This document shows, one piece after another, positions 9,863-23,182 of a stretch of 64,000 nucleotides of DNA. A program made the translations under genes and the position numbers. Each line of letters starts with the position of its first letter. The first letter of the stretch is position 1. The notes under the pieces were generated by a model. It was not told the DNA's origin. It did not search any database and saw only the letters and a program-made list of their open reading frames with translations. This DNA comes from Cymodocea nodosa (Eukaryota > Streptophyta > Magnoliopsida > Alismatales > Cymodoceaceae): assembly GCA_036874045.1 (NCBI GenBank), contig CM072345.1, forward strand, positions 9,596,501 to 9,660,500, in the 5' to 3' direction.

Positions 9863-12055
9863 CTACCACACCACGGCGTTTTTTTCCCTGATTTCCATGC
9901 AATACCCTCAGTTATCAGGGCTGAGGGAATGGTGAGGAATTTGGTGTTTGCACCGTCCCCATCATAGGAGCCACTCGAAGGTTTCAATCGTGGAAACTTG
10001 GAAAGTGGCATGTTTTTGCTATTTGCATTATAGAAAAGGTGACAATCGTGTTACTGTAAATTGCTTCGCATGGAATCTTGCTTGTATCTGTAAATCGGTG
10101 CCATACGTATGTTTTATCTGGCTATATTGTGTATTGTAGGATCCCAGATCGGCAACGTCCTTTTTCCTTATAAATGGATGCTTTTCTCATTGTTGCATTT
10201 GAAGCTTGAAAAAGTGGATTTCAATCCCTCACATTTAAATTGCTTCACAATGTATAATCTTCCTCTTGAACTGCCTAAAATTTGAAGATTGGATTGTTAA
10301 TGTGTCTTGATTGCTCCAGGACTCTCATCCTTCTACGTAACTTTGGGCGTTCGTTTAAAAATTCCATAGCGGTCTGGAGCATTAAATGAAAGAAAAAAAA
10401 CAAAGGAAAGCTCTGGAGCTGCGGCTTGGTTGCCTGCACATTATTTTCAATTTTTTCAGGAAGCTTTTTACTCATTCTACTGGTTAAATCTGTGAACCCT
10501 TAATTATTCCTGCATCGCCCAGTGCGCTTTCTGTCCGAAGTGTGATTGTTTTCAACCATGCGCCAAATTTTGGGGTAAAATTGTGATTGTCTTCATCCAA
10601 CCGAACTCAGAAACAGTATCGAACAAAGGGTATATTTCCATATTATTAAACTTTGTCATATATCTTATCAGTATAAAACATATATCATGTACATATTTGC
10701 ATATATGATATATCTTAATAAATTAAGATCGATTTGATTTAATTCGACTGGAGCACTAAAGATAATTTCAAGCCGAATCAACACTTAACCATTTTGATCA
10801 ACAAGAAAACATCTCCATTCCTAAAAAATACCCCCCTGGTTTCGTAAAGGGAGGGACAGAGATAAACATAAGGTTTTAGCAAGCAGAGGTGGTTGCTATA
10901 CATTAATTAGGTCATTCGTAATCATAAAATATATAGCATGGGATATCATACTATTTCACTCTTTGTGAAGTCGTATCATTATACAATATCAAATACAAAG
11001 GATTGTGTCATTATATTAATTTTTTTGATGATGGTAATGTCGGCCGATAACAAAGAATTGTTTTTTAATAAAAAACCATGCATCATTGATGGATAGACTT
11101 GCAAATAAAATGCGCACATGACAACTACAAATTTATCCTTGTTCCTTCCATTTTAAGAGGTAAAAGGACAAGTATAACTTACAAGTTCAAATTTAAGAGA
11201 ATTTTTTATCTGATTGAAACTTAGTCATTCTTTTTTTAAAGCAGATAAAAGATAAATTACACTATCTATTGGAATTAACCAACGGAAATAAATCAATTGA
11301 ACAGAATAGTGATATTCTTAAGTTCCACTAATGTTAGAATCCTTTTATCTATTGGTATTTCTTTGATAGGATAGAAAATTCTCCTGTAAATACCTTCATA
11401 TTATACATAAATATATGGGATAAAGAAGTAACCACATACTTTTATTACTAGATGGTTATAAATATATGATGAAATTCCTAGTTAAATTAAATAACCATTG
11501 GTAATTTATCTAAAGCTCTTATAATTTCAGTTTTTTTTATTTCAAATATCTATTTTAAATAAATAATAATAATGAATAGAATTCAAATTAGATTAAAACT
11601 TTAATTCACAATGATAGTTGAGTATTCATACATAAGATTTTAATTTAAAAATAAAATAATTAAAATTAATTAATTTCCACAGGAACCTAGGGGGAATATT
11701 ATACAGTTCGAACTTTACGTGAACATACTTTTCTTGCTTTTTTTCTGATTTAATGGTAACATAGAAGAAATCCACGAGATTCAAATAAAGCAAATCTCAA
11801 ATGTTTTCTTTTTACTTTTTACAATTCCTATAACAATCCTTTTGGCATACTTGTCCTACAATGAGGTGCAGATAGTGCACAAGGCCATGAACAATACAGT
11901 TCAGAAAAAAAGAAAAGTACAATCTCCAAATTGCATAATGAATAATATATAAATAAGCTATCACCACCGAGAAAAGATAAGCCTCGGGCAGCTTCTTCTT
12001 GGTAATGTCAGATACTTAAGGCAAATGGATGTAGTGACATGATGAATATGAACGC
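9863..12055. other. Intergenic region between convergent WDR70 and VPS62 genes
   Basis: The first 600 bp are probably the WDR70 3' UTR and flank. From about 10600 the DNA is strongly AT-rich, with no coding frame, clear repeat ends or RNA gene. The final part is the 3' flank of the VPS62-type gene, which ends at 12056 on the other strand. Confidence 0.5.
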
Positions 12056-14706
12056 TTAAGATCTTTCATCACCCTCCCACATATCCTTCTCCTTTGGACC
12101 CGTCGGTCCTTCCTCCCCGTATAATTCAACAGGAAGCTTATCAAATATGTTTTCCACCGAGAATCTGAGATAAATTGGTAAGAAACTTATGATCTTGTCC
12201 AACTCCGACTTTGAACCATAATCTATGGTTGGACCCCATTCCCTCATGTACTGCAACCAACAAGGCTCGACCACAGCATCTCCAAGATATTCCGCAGCGA
12301 TAATTCGATACTTCACACTAGAATCCACAGAGAAATCACTTCTCGCAGCATCATTCCTTATACCTATCCCAAGACTTGAAGAACCTTGGAGGTAGTTCCC
12401 CGGATGTGGGAAACTTGCATGGCCACTTTTGGAAGAATACACGATGGCTTTGTTCCCTTCAATATACTCCAAATTACAGGCATCAATCCACTCCCCACCA
12501 CTATGCTGTGAGAAATATATTTTCCATAATTCACCCGTGAAATTGCTCACTCGAATTGTGAAGTGCTCCCAATCTCCAACATGCTCCCCAATCCTACTGA
12601 ATGGAAAATTAAGCACCCCAATCTTAAGTGTACCAGGGCCATTAAAGGGGCAGAATACCCACATTGCAATATCAGTGGAAGTTCCTCCAACAGCTGGTTT
12701 GACATGAACATAGAGTTCTGCACTCTCCAAATTGCCATGCATCACATAGCCCCTTGAGTCGTCATCTGGCAAATCAATCCAGTACTCTCCATCATTTTTA
12801 CCACCGCAGGGAAGATTTGAACCCTTTGAATCAATAGGCATGCCCACCACAACATCCTTTTTATATAATAAAGCTCCATTTTTAAAGAACCATGAAACTG
12901 AAGACGGCAAATAGCTCTCTTTTGGATGAAAGAAGACAGCGGGCCCATATTCACTGATGAGAGCATGGATCTGGTTCATATTTGGCATTGCCTTTAGAGA
13001 GAAATTTATGTTTTTTAAGCAAGCAATGTCCAGTACATCTTCAGAACTTCCATTGGAGCTGCAGAAGAGGGTTCCTACTGACAACCCTTTTTCCCACATT
13101 CCCCTTAGACAGGGTCTAGTGCTCCAAACACTCAAAGGAGACTTTGGGAACACATCTACTGTAGCAAGTACAAGCGCATCAATCTCACAATCATCTGTAA
13201 GATCAGATCTAACACATCTTACTTCATCAAGAGAAGGTTTTTGGCATTCTCTTGTGACCAAATAGCCAATGGATTTATATCCCTCTGGTGCACAAGGAAA
13301 CCAGAAGCAAGCACCACTTGCATCATCATCCCAATCATCAATACACCAAACAAGTCTGTAATCTAAAGGTTCACGAAGAGCAGGCTGATTTAGCTCTCTA
13401 CGTTCTTGATGAGTTTCATTTGTTTCAGTAGAAGACACTTCTTTTGCCACAAGAACAAAACCGTGCAAAGGCTGGTCATTTGGCTGACCATAGTGACCAA
13501 GGCTGTAAAAACCATCGGGTATTCCTACGGGTTTGTAAAATGTGGCACCTTTACTCTTGTCTCCCAGAAGACTACAGCTCCAAATACGCTGAAAACTTGT
13601 GATTTCTATAACTTCTAATTCTCCTATAGATATTATTCCCTTTGCAAATCCTTCACCTGGTAAGACAGCAATTAGCAACACCATAAGAAAATCAGTAAGC
13701 AAAAACATTATGTGAAATGTGAGAAAAACGTGCAGACAAACGAAATGGCGCTTTTGTTTTATACAGGTATGAAATTTCTTAAACGAAGAGAGTAGAGATT
13801 GCAATTTGAAACAAGCATTCAGAATGCAACATAAGCAGAAGTTATGGAGATGATCCGTATCCCTCACGCCAATATCTTATGAAGTTAGTTTTGCGTGATC
13901 AAACCTACAGTGGCAGGTTTTGACCCTCAAAAGTACATCTGTAAAACTCAAGATCCTTTAGGACTAACAACACTAGGAAACTCAAGTCATGCCAGCAAGC
14001 ACCACTGTGGAAGTTACACCTGGATTTGTTGAAAATTTGCACCGGGATATGAGATTCAACTCATGCACTTATTCATAAAATATGACATCTAAGATGAAAT
14101 TTCCAAACACTTATTTAAAAATAAAAGGCAACGACAGTAATAGAAGAAAGGAACTAAAGAAATTTTCGTCCCGGCCAGCGAAAGTGCGTCTTAATACAGA
14201 ACAGGACAGCAGCAACCTACGAACTATAAACAAGGAGAAGAGCTTCGTGGGAATTCGATCTTGTGAATAAAGTCAACCAAAACCACAACGCCGATCAGCT
14301 GAAACAACCACAGCAACAATCTGGCATATCAAACCACAATAAAAGGGAGCCACTAAAAAGAAACGACGCATTGAAATGTAAACACGTCCTAATATTATGA
14401 CGTTTGTCATTTTCTGATAAATCGGGACGTGACAATTAAAACCCAGTTTTCGGCAGCGAGCGGAAAGATGTCAAAAAGAAGCCTTCAATCCCAGAAGGAT
14501 CCAATCCAAACACGTATCGAAGAAAGAAAGAAATAACAAAAGGGAACTCGGAAAGAAAAACAAGGTTGATGCAAGAGTTAACATCACGCACCTTCAGGCC
14601 ATTGTGGAACCGCGGCGGGGAGGGAGAAAGCGGGAGGAGCCTCGTCGGGGCCGACACAATCAGAGCCACCATTCCTACTCCAACAAAAGCAGCTCCACCC
14701 TAACAT
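12056..14706 (-). CDS. VPS62/DUF946 family protein
   Basis: Two exons on the minus strand, 14706-14592 and 13656-12056, with a 935 bp GT-AG intron, encode about 571 residues, normal for plant DUF946 proteins. The short first exon gives MLGWSCFCWSRN and the typical FSLPAAVPQWPEG. The second starts GEGFAKGIISIGELEV, the family hallmark. Later conserved blocks include FYKPVGIPDGFYSLGHYGQ, ALISEYGPAVFFHPKE, GEHVGDWEHFTIRV, SQHSGGEW and SGHASFPHPGNY. These plant proteins share distant similarity with yeast Vps62, a vacuolar sorting factor; their own biochemical role is not established. The frame stays open upstream of 13656 to 13867, but that stretch reads through the intron and lacks conservation, so the spliced start at 14706 is preferred. 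A C-run and CA repeat lie just before the start. Confidence 0.93.
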
Positions 14707-14749
14707 CTTCTCGATTCCCACCACCACCAGCCACTCCGAGGAATGCGCT

Positions 14750-14772
14750 CCCCCCCCCCCCCACACACACAC
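14750..14772. repeat. C-run and CA microsatellite
   Basis: About 13 C followed by a CA repeat, 44 bp upstream of the VPS62-type start codon and so inside its leader or core promoter. On the sense strand it reads as GT repeats then a G-run. Likely length-variable between individuals. Confidence 0.85.
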
Positions 14773-16319
14773 CCTAAGTAGCTGATATACCTTCCCGATC
14801 AAACACGCAAGGCGGAGAAGATGTGGGAGAACCAGGACCGTTGAAGGAATCCCATGGAACCGGTCATCAGTGGGCGGCGGGAGACGTCCCCAGCTCCCCC
14901 ACTCGAATGCGACGTCTGGGGTTCGCCTCGCCTCTCTTCTATGTTCACCGCGGGGTGGTGGTCTGATCTGGACTCCGGCCGCGATTGCCGAGGGGTAGAG
15001 ACGACGAGAGTGGACAGGGGGAACCCCAAAAAGGCGGGTACGGATGTGGTTGTTGAAGAAGACGTCTCCCTTCGACAAAAATATAATAATAATAATAAAA
15101 GCGCTACCGTCATCTTTGTAGGCCTCTTAAAATTATAATTATAATTTATTTATTTTTAAAGGCACGTTGAAAGCTTCGTATTCGAGTGGGCCCTACGAGC
15201 CTCACCGCATATTTTGACCATGTCTGCGAAGTTATTTTGCAAAAAAAGTACGATGAAATTAAAATACTATATGCTAAACTTGCAAGGTAACGGGAAGAAG
15301 GTAAAGCTTTTGATACCCAAGCAAAGAGACTTTCAGCACAAGTTATACACATTTATGCGTAGCTAACTTCAAGTTTATAAATTTAATAATAATAAAAAAG
15401 TGAACGAAACTAACTCCAAAAAAGGGGTAGCACTAACAAAAAGAGAATATAAAAGGTAGAAAAACTAATTTGTAATGCCCACTTCAACTAGGTCTGCTTA
15501 TCTCTTGAAAGTAAAAAAGAAGAATGTTGATCTTAAATAAACAAACTTCATAACTTCACTAAACAATGTTCTTGAAGGAGTCAATGGTGGTAATGAGCAG
15601 CAAGCAACGGTTGGGAGTTTTGGTGAGGCTTCCAACGAAGTGATTTAGGGATTTTAGTAGTAATGATTATCTCAGACAAGGGATTTCCATCTTTCTGTAC
15701 CTTTCTTCTGTTTATAATGAGAGCAACTAATACCATTACTTCCCTTGCCCTCATCGTTGATTGAGCAAGTCCAATGACCTTTCATCATCCCTAAGTCTTC
15801 CGATGGTCTTCATTAATCGCATTCAACGTTTCAAACAACGTGGTCTTCATGACCGCACACTAATACTTTTGAAGTCACCAACAGACGTTTGAGAGAAACC
15901 AATCGAGAAATTTTATTAAAGAAAGTTGTCGTCCGTATTTTTAGATTTATGATGAAGATTTAAAAAAAGTTTTGATATTCTCATAAATACATTCTTTTCT
16001 TTAATAACAACCATATAATTTACTGGAACAAAATTCAAATTTTATTTCCTGAAATAAGGTAAACAAATAACCACGCTCCTCCTTATTTTTTTAATAATTA
16101 GGATCTTAGGACGGATGAGGGTTGATGGAGATGTGTGGCTGCGATTGATCCAGGAGACAAAATGGGTAGATTAGGCTTAATTCTGGATCCAAGATCTCCA
16201 AGAATCAATTGTGATCAGTTCTAGGGCGTGTGAAAACTAAGGCGTAGGCAAATACAGTCCAAATTACTCTCTAATCATATATACTTGGCATCCACTTGCA
16301 TCTACACCACATTGGTTCA

Positions 16320-16510
16320 TGATGGCATCCACATATTAGAACAGATGGAGCAATCAAGAAGAAGCATCTGATATTTATACACGAATATATAAGCTCTGCT
16401 GTAACAATCCATTATGTGGTCTATAAATATCAGAGCCATCATCCAATTGCATGGTACTGTTTATGGCAATTTCCCTTGCTCATTTACACTTTCACGTGGT
16501 ATCAAACTAG
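16320..16510 (+). mobile_element. LTR-like remnant with primer binding site (copia-type?)
   Basis: TGGTATCAAACT at 16497-16508 resembles the initiator-tRNA-Met primer binding site used by plant copia elements, usually TGGTATCAGAGC. It follows a sequence ending TTTCA plus a 2-base spacer, as at the end of a 5' LTR. The left LTR border is uncertain. Downstream DNA to about 16700 is C-rich then possibly gag-like but not interpretable. Broken and old. Confidence 0.35.
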
Positions 16511-17632
16511 GTGATCTACATATTACACATTCTGCTACCTCCGCCCTTTGATCTCCTGCTACCACCCTCCCCCTCGTCCTTCACAGCCTCATCCTTCTCC
16601 TCCATCATGGTGACACAATCGATTCTTCTCAGCCACCACTTTCAAGTGCATTTCCGTACACCAAAATCCATTTTGGATTCTCCTCTCAACGTTCATGATC
16701 TATAGTTCGTCGTCATCACTAATCCCCTCTCTGATGTTCATATTTAGTAATGATTATTTTAATCAACATATAAAAATAAGCTAGTATTTTCAGAAAATTA
16801 AAGGCTCAAAAAAAATAAGCTGGTATTTTAAGTTGACGTATAAATAATGCATTTGATAACCATTATTGAAAAACGTTAATGTATTTACCTTCATTAATTG
16901 AAATAATCGCAGGGAACACCCCATTAGTGTTTGGGTTGTACACCATTCTCATACATTATGTTTGATAAAGGTTATCCAAAGATGCTAATGTATTTTGCAC
17001 ACATTAACTGAAATAATCATTACCAAACATCCCATTGGTATTAGGGTTGCATATATAAAGTTCCTAGAGGTACCAAAAGCCCAACTATATGGTTTAAAAA
17101 TTTGAAACCAAACTGCATGTATGCCTAGAATTGAATCTAACCAAACCATTAAAAAATCATTCCACTCGAATTGATATTTAGTCCTCACCTTAAATTACAG
17201 GATGATTCAACACATTTTTAATGGAAAACTAACATATTCAGGTCCATGTTTCCATAGATATGTTCATAAGCAAAGCTTACATAAATTTGTTCATGTTTCC
17301 ATCTCCAAGCATATCTGTATAAAAAACATTTCTTGTAGAAGATACAACATAACAAAAAAATTATTTAGATTTATTAGTGGACTATATAAATTTTATTGTT
17401 ACACGATTACAAATAGATACATGGTAAAAGTTTTATTTAGATTCAACAAGTATTGATTCTTGATCAAAGGTATTAAAATCCACTAATTCTTACTAAACGT
17501 CACCCATTAATTATTAAATAAAAAAATCTTAACAAATACACAATAGAGTAGGATCAAATCATAATCATAGCAAGTTAATACTACAAACGGTTTGTTTAAC
17601 TATTTTTATTTTTGAAAAAATTAAAAATATTA

Positions 17633-17662
17633 GGTGCCTATAGGAAAAAATCCATAGGCACC
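17633..17662. repeat. Short inverted repeat (hairpin)
   Basis: GGTGCCTAT and ATAGGCACC form perfect 9 bp arms around a short A-rich loop, with further pairing (GGA/TCC) next to one unpaired base. It could be the end structure of a small element or chance. Confidence 0.6.
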
Positions 17663-18005
17663 AACAGACGCAAATTTACTGTAATATAAAAATGGCATTG
17701 CAATTTTAAACTTAAACTGGTAAAACCAGTCCTATATCTTGGACCAACATTTTTATGGTGATGGCGGTTTCTTGTGTTCAATAGTCTTTGAATCCTGGAG
17801 AGAACTATTTTCAAAAAAATTATGTTTAATGTATGACATGATGATGGTAGAAGCTGTGTGTGTTCTTGTAAATTATGTGAGTGGTAAGACTCTAGCATCT
17901 TGATTAGGTTCTGATGTAAGTGGTAAGATGCTTGGATTCACTACAAACGAATTTCTGATGTTTTAACGTACATCTGGTAAAATTTTCAATTGGACAACCT
18001 ATTAC

Positions 18006-18031
18006 ATATATATATATATATATATATATAT
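18006..18031. repeat. TA microsatellite
   Basis: About 13 TA units, followed at 18097-18112 by an A-run. Simple sequence repeat. Confidence 0.9.
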
Positions 18032-21000
18032 TCAAATTGAAACTTCGCATCTTCCATTTGTACCTGAGAAACTGTGTAAAAAATGCATTCAAAGCAAAAA
18101 AAAAAAAAAAGGGGAAGATAGCTTGTATAAAAAAGACTAGAAGTTGGGTTCTATTGAAAAAATGATAGGAATTTCTTAATTCCCCATTTCTGAATGAGGT
18201 CAAGAACAATCCATCAGTCTGGACTGATCATGTGTTAAATCCAGCCCCAATCAAAGTAGTTAAGGGGTCTACCAGTGTCCTCTTGTGATTGACACATCAT
18301 TACTTACGCTTAAAGGGTCGCACAGTTCACATCACTTGCGCTTTCTGAACACGTATCTTTTGCATAAAGAAAAAATAAGGCACCAACCCAAATGCTGTGT
18401 CTTGTGTTATTTTCCTTGTCATCCTATTGTTGTGACAAAAAATACTGATAAATTATTAAAGAGGACAAGCATATGATAAACACTCTAGTTTGTTTATTGA
18501 AGTATGAAGAGGAAGGCTGCTATTTCTTAAAATATTTTAAGGGCTTTTGGTGCACTTTCCTTTTCGAATCTAGGATTTCTTCACTCACAATGAACTGAAA
18601 GACCAATTATATTGTTGATAGGATGTGGTATCAGCAAAAGTTGCAAAAACCTTCACATGGATAAAACATGGCAATTTCTAAAACAGTTGAGCAGTGCTGT
18701 ATGGCAGGAAGTTTTTTTTTTTTTTTTTTTTTCTAATATTTGTCAGGAAGATGTTACATTAGAGTCGGTTGCTTACTGCTATTTGCTTACTTTCTGCAGA
18801 AAATTTAGAACAAGAATGATTCAGAGTTCATTCTTTGGTTAGGTCTGCAGCACAGCTATCATGTTTGGTATAGGTTTACTTAAGTGTACGATTGAAATAA
18901 AATAATCCTCATTATGGCTTTCATTAGTCATCAACACATGTTCTGTTCCTGTGCTTTTTTTCGTTATTCTACCATGGCTCTAATTTTATCAGATGTCTCC
19001 GAAAGGACTTTTGTTATTCTATCCTAAGGATGGCATCCATTAGCATCTTAAGCATTTGTTGAGTTGGTCTTTATCCAATGGTTGCAAGTGGAGAGGTCTC
19101 TCTCCACTAGTGCAGTGAAAATCCAATAATTTCCACTGAGACGATTCTAAAAACATTCATCTAACCACAGCCATCACCTCCTTCTCCACCACCACCACCA
19201 CCACCTCCTCCTCCTCTTCCTCTCTTTGTTTTTTCTTCTCCAACCAATCCTTGGTGGTCAACCTAATTCTTGAGCAAAATTTCGATCTATGGTGACCCTA
19301 GTCATGTATGATGTGCTGCCGACGTCTCATGGAGAAAGAAACTGGTGTTTTTGGAAGCTCTCCTGTGGGTTTTGGGTGAAGATGAAGGAGCTGCCTTTTG
19401 TGTTGGATGACGATGATGCAGAGAGTGGAATCTCAAGAGGATGAGAGGTTGTGATGGTGTTTCAAAGGCAAGTCTGATGCTTGGCTATTCTTTATTGCTG
19501 TTGTGCTTCTATGCTTTAATAGAGGTTGGTCTGCTCTCTATTACGCTTATCGACATGTTCATTGAACAAGCCTTCCTTTTTCTCTCCTTACGAATCGTTT
19601 TCAATTTTCCTTTGATCCTGTGCTGAACTGGGATGTCGTGTTCAGGTATGTTGCACTTCTTGTCTACTATTTACTACTGGCTTGTTCCTTTCATTTGTCT
19701 TTAGCTTGAACGTCAGATAACAACTTGTGTTGCATGCCAAAAAAATGGAAGCAGCTTAAGCTGCCGTGATTGATCGAAATTTTGGGATTCAGAGTGGTAA
19801 TCATAGTTTTACCCAAAATTTCCATACATGGTATATACAAGATGAGCTGCAGCACTGCCCCCTCTCCCTCTCATGTTCACAGTTTGGATTGCTGCACTTG
19901 CATGTTCTGGTATTACAATATGTTCTGTTACATTCTAAAAGAACGAGAAATGTTGGATTTCTTCACACGTACGTACCCAATAAAGTGAGAGGTTCATCCC
20001 AATTTTTGGATCATAACTTCTCATCCTAATCAATCATTTCATATATATATTTCACAATTCAGTAGAAGGTTTTCTGTTCCTTCTCATGTGCAAGAAAGAT
20101 ATTTCTCCCTTTCAACTGAGTAAATCAGGTAAGAATGGAATCCTTAACAGATAAGAATGCCGAATAGACGATGGATCACAGATAATACGCTGTCTCATCA
20201 CCATCATCCATTTGTCCTTCCTTTAACTTTTTGAATAGAAAAAGGTGGTAAGAGACAAGGTCATGTTGACCCCCTTTCACATAACCAATTCTAGGTTTCT
20301 GAATTGTATAATAATGGAACGTGGCATCACAAATGTAAACTTCATTGCAGATTGGCGCTATAGATTATACAGCGTACAAGAAGTAGAGGGGAAGGCTGGC
20401 CAAGAAGGCTGTCTAGCTTTTGCAAAAGGGATTAAATGAAAATTACATCATAGTTTGCATATGAATTCAAGAAGCTCATGAAGCAACTAACAAACTAATG
20501 CACCTGTTTGCCTGTTAAAATATGTGAAATCTAAATAAATGTGGAACAGTCATTTCTATACGAGTTTACTTGTCCTGGAGGAGGAGGTCCTGTCCACAGA
20601 AGTTGAAGAAGAAAGTTATTTCACCACTGTATTCTTCTGATGCATGCATGTAGCATATTGTAGACATGTTCCTACGTACGTTCCGATAATCAAGCTCAAT
20701 GTTATTATTCATTTGCATACTTTTCAATCAAAGAAGGCTTTTCTTTCATGGATATAGTTACCTTTAAGGAGTCGTTTATGCATATTTTCCATTGGAAAAT
20801 GTTTAAAATCATGAGAAATAGAAATAACAAGACAAGATAGAAAATATAAGGCTATCTGTGTATGCATGAGAAATGATAGGAAATTATGAAAATTCTAAGG
20901 TGTTTGTACAATTACAGGAAATGACAAGAAATACGTTATTTAATAATTTTTAAATATTAAATAATAAATTAACAAAAATTACTATCAACTTGAAAAATAA

Positions 21001-21933
21001 TATTTTAAATAATATAATATATATTAACAATTTATTAAATACATGTGTAACATGTAAAATAACTTATATACACATGTAAAATAGTTTATCATCATAAGTA
21101 TAATTCATTACAAGTGATTTTTAACAAAAATAATGCATACTATATATTATTTCTTTCTCACATAAAATACATGATTTATTCATGCAATACATCAATTATT
21201 CTTTTTCTTTGTTTCATATTCAAATTACTAATACAATGTATACTTTCTTCTTCAACATTACTGTAAACATTTACTTCAATTAATTCATTTGTAAAATCTT
21301 TTCAATTTACTCTTCTAATGAAATTATAAAGAAAAAAAATATGTTAAAACAACATTCACTTGTGTCTCAAATAGATATAACATATATCCTACTAAAATGG
21401 TAAAATGATATGTAATTACTCCAAATATACGTTCGTACAACTAACTATAATAACTTACGTCATCTTCATCATCATCTTTCTAATTGTTATTGTGAATATT
21501 CATCGTTATTTTCCATATAGATAACAATTACCTGCAAAAGTTAACAATTCTACAATTAACATAAATATAAAAACAAGCTAAATAATTCAAAATGAATATA
21601 CAACTAATATAATAACCAAGTGAATGTCAATTATACATGTCCAACTACGAAACATGCAACAATAAAAATAACATTAGTTTAATAAGAGTTATGACTTCAA
21701 CAATAGTCATAAATTTACATTTTTTTGAAATAGTATCATAACCACGTCACTCGCATTTCGTTACTTTTCATAGTTAAAAAAAAAGGCATTTTCACTATAT
21801 TCTTTAGCAATTTCATTGACAATATTTGCTATTCCTTCGTAAGATCCTCAATTTCAAGGAGTATGGGAATAAATTCTTTTACTTCTCTTCTCACTTCAAA
21901 TTTTTGATACATCTCATCCTATTCTACAAACTT

Positions 21934-22690
21934 CTAAGAAAGGCTACTAATTTCATTTATTGACCTCGCAATAAATTGAGAAGATTCAACATGTGGTTGA
22001 GTTCTTTTCTTCGACCTTCTAATTACATTTTCTACATTAAAAGGGTTAGGACTATATTTGTCCTCTATAACATCAAGAAATATTAGAAGAACCTGAGTAC
22101 TGAAAATAGGAATGATGTCAACGAGTTTTGAGGGTTTCACATCTTATGTGTCTCGTACATTTTAGTAAGTTTGACTATTACCTTCAATAGTTATATTCTT
22201 ATCAAACATTGTATATAGATCATCATATATTGTACATGATTTTCCTACACATATTTTACATTCCAAATATTATTACAAAAAAAATATAGATAAAGTATTA
22301 TAATTTGGAAGTTCACTTGCAAATAAATGATACAAAATAAAATATTTCACCTATACAAATTCATCTCAAATTTCATTTAAAATGTCGTTATAGTCACAGA
22401 TGTAGTCCTACTATCATCTACTTTACTTTAAAATTTTGATATAATTTTTATACATTGTCCTCGAAGTTTTCGTTCTACTTTTAACATATTTTTTCTCAAC
22501 ATTTGTCTAAATCTTATTATTGTACTCTACAATCACTTTATTCTATGTATTTGTTCTGATCTTCCCATCTTATTGTTTTACATTCTCTTCTCAAATTTCT
22601 GTTATTAAAATATTTAAAAAAAATTCATCCTATTTGGTGCTTCAATTTACATATTTCTTCCTTTTAGAAGTCATATTCTTATAATATATA
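21934..22690 (-). pseudogene. MYB/SANT-like DNA-binding protein relic (PIF/Harbinger associate)
   Basis: Minus-strand reading in one frame from about 22690 shows MTSKRKK, DEFFLNILI, NKVIVEYNNK, TNVEKKYVKSRTKT and RTMYKNLYQNF, with stop codons between blocks. It aligns with the MYB/SANT-like domain (PF12776) pattern of MDEFF-ILIEE, EFNNKTG and a KNR/KSR-KTLR-YKNLY helix. Further along, 22140-21934 reads MKPSKLVDIIPIF, then SPNPFNVENV and KKRTQPHVESSQFIA, like the C-terminal half of the same proteins. At least seven in-frame stops interrupt the domain, so it is not functional. An intron probably separates the two parts. Confidence 0.5.
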
Positions 22691-23093
22691 TACTCAACAC
22701 TCTCAAATAATACGAGTACAAGTCTCAAATCTATCCATGGAAGTAATATCATTTCCAGGAACTTACCATGTAACTAAACATCCTATATTTCCCACTTTTT
22801 GAACTAGATATGCAAAATATGTCGCATCAATGGACACAAGACATATTTTCAAAATTAAAAATTATATTATAGATATAGATTGCATCATGTATTATTATTT
22901 AATCCAAAATAAATCTTAAACAACATGTAATGACATTCAAATTTTCAAAAACAATTAATGAAAATCATCAGGATATGGAATTCTATTGAAAGCACAACAT
23001 TCATATTTTTTAAAATGGAAAACTAAAAAATAGTAGATATAATCAACAATGTGTTAACGGATGGTTACAGTAGATATAATCAACAATGTATTA

Positions 23094-23182
23094 ACAGATG
23101 TATTAACAAAGTATGATTACTGTTTAACAGATGTATTAACAAAGTATGATTATTGTTTAACAGACGTATTAACAAAGTATGT
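23094..23182. repeat. 33 bp minisatellite, about 2.7 copies
   Basis: The unit starting ACAGATGTATTAACAAAG repeats at 23094, 23127 and 23160 with one or two substitutions. An imperfect upstream repeat (ATATAATCAACAATGT at about 23036 and 23073) adjoins it. Confidence 0.85.

Larger units (their letters stand above)
14707..20767. other. Gene-poor region
   Basis: The first 400 bp are the GC-richer promoter and leader of the VPS62-type gene. The rest is AT-rich. It holds an LTR-like remnant near 16.3-16.5 kb, an inverted repeat at 17633, a TA microsatellite at 18006, A- and T-runs near 18100 and 18712, and CCA/CCT triplet repeats near 19183-19220. Open frames are short and unlike known proteins. 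I cannot support a gene here, though a non-coding transcript is possible at 19.2-20.4 kb. Confidence 0.45.

Noticed and set aside
13657-13867. Extension of the VPS62 second exon upstream
   Set aside because: The frame reads through intron sequence; a good acceptor at 13657-13658 and the family start GEGFAKG mark the real border.
14707-15078. Upstream extension of the VPS62 first exon as a longer protein
   Set aside because: The same minus-strand frame stays open upstream of the ATG at 14706, but the family starts at the MLGWSCFCW type sequence and the extension is unlike any member.
19150-20440. Possible gene with Pro-codon-like CCA/CCT repeats and short open frames
   Set aside because: No frame longer than about 90 codons, no conserved motif and no convincing splice structure.
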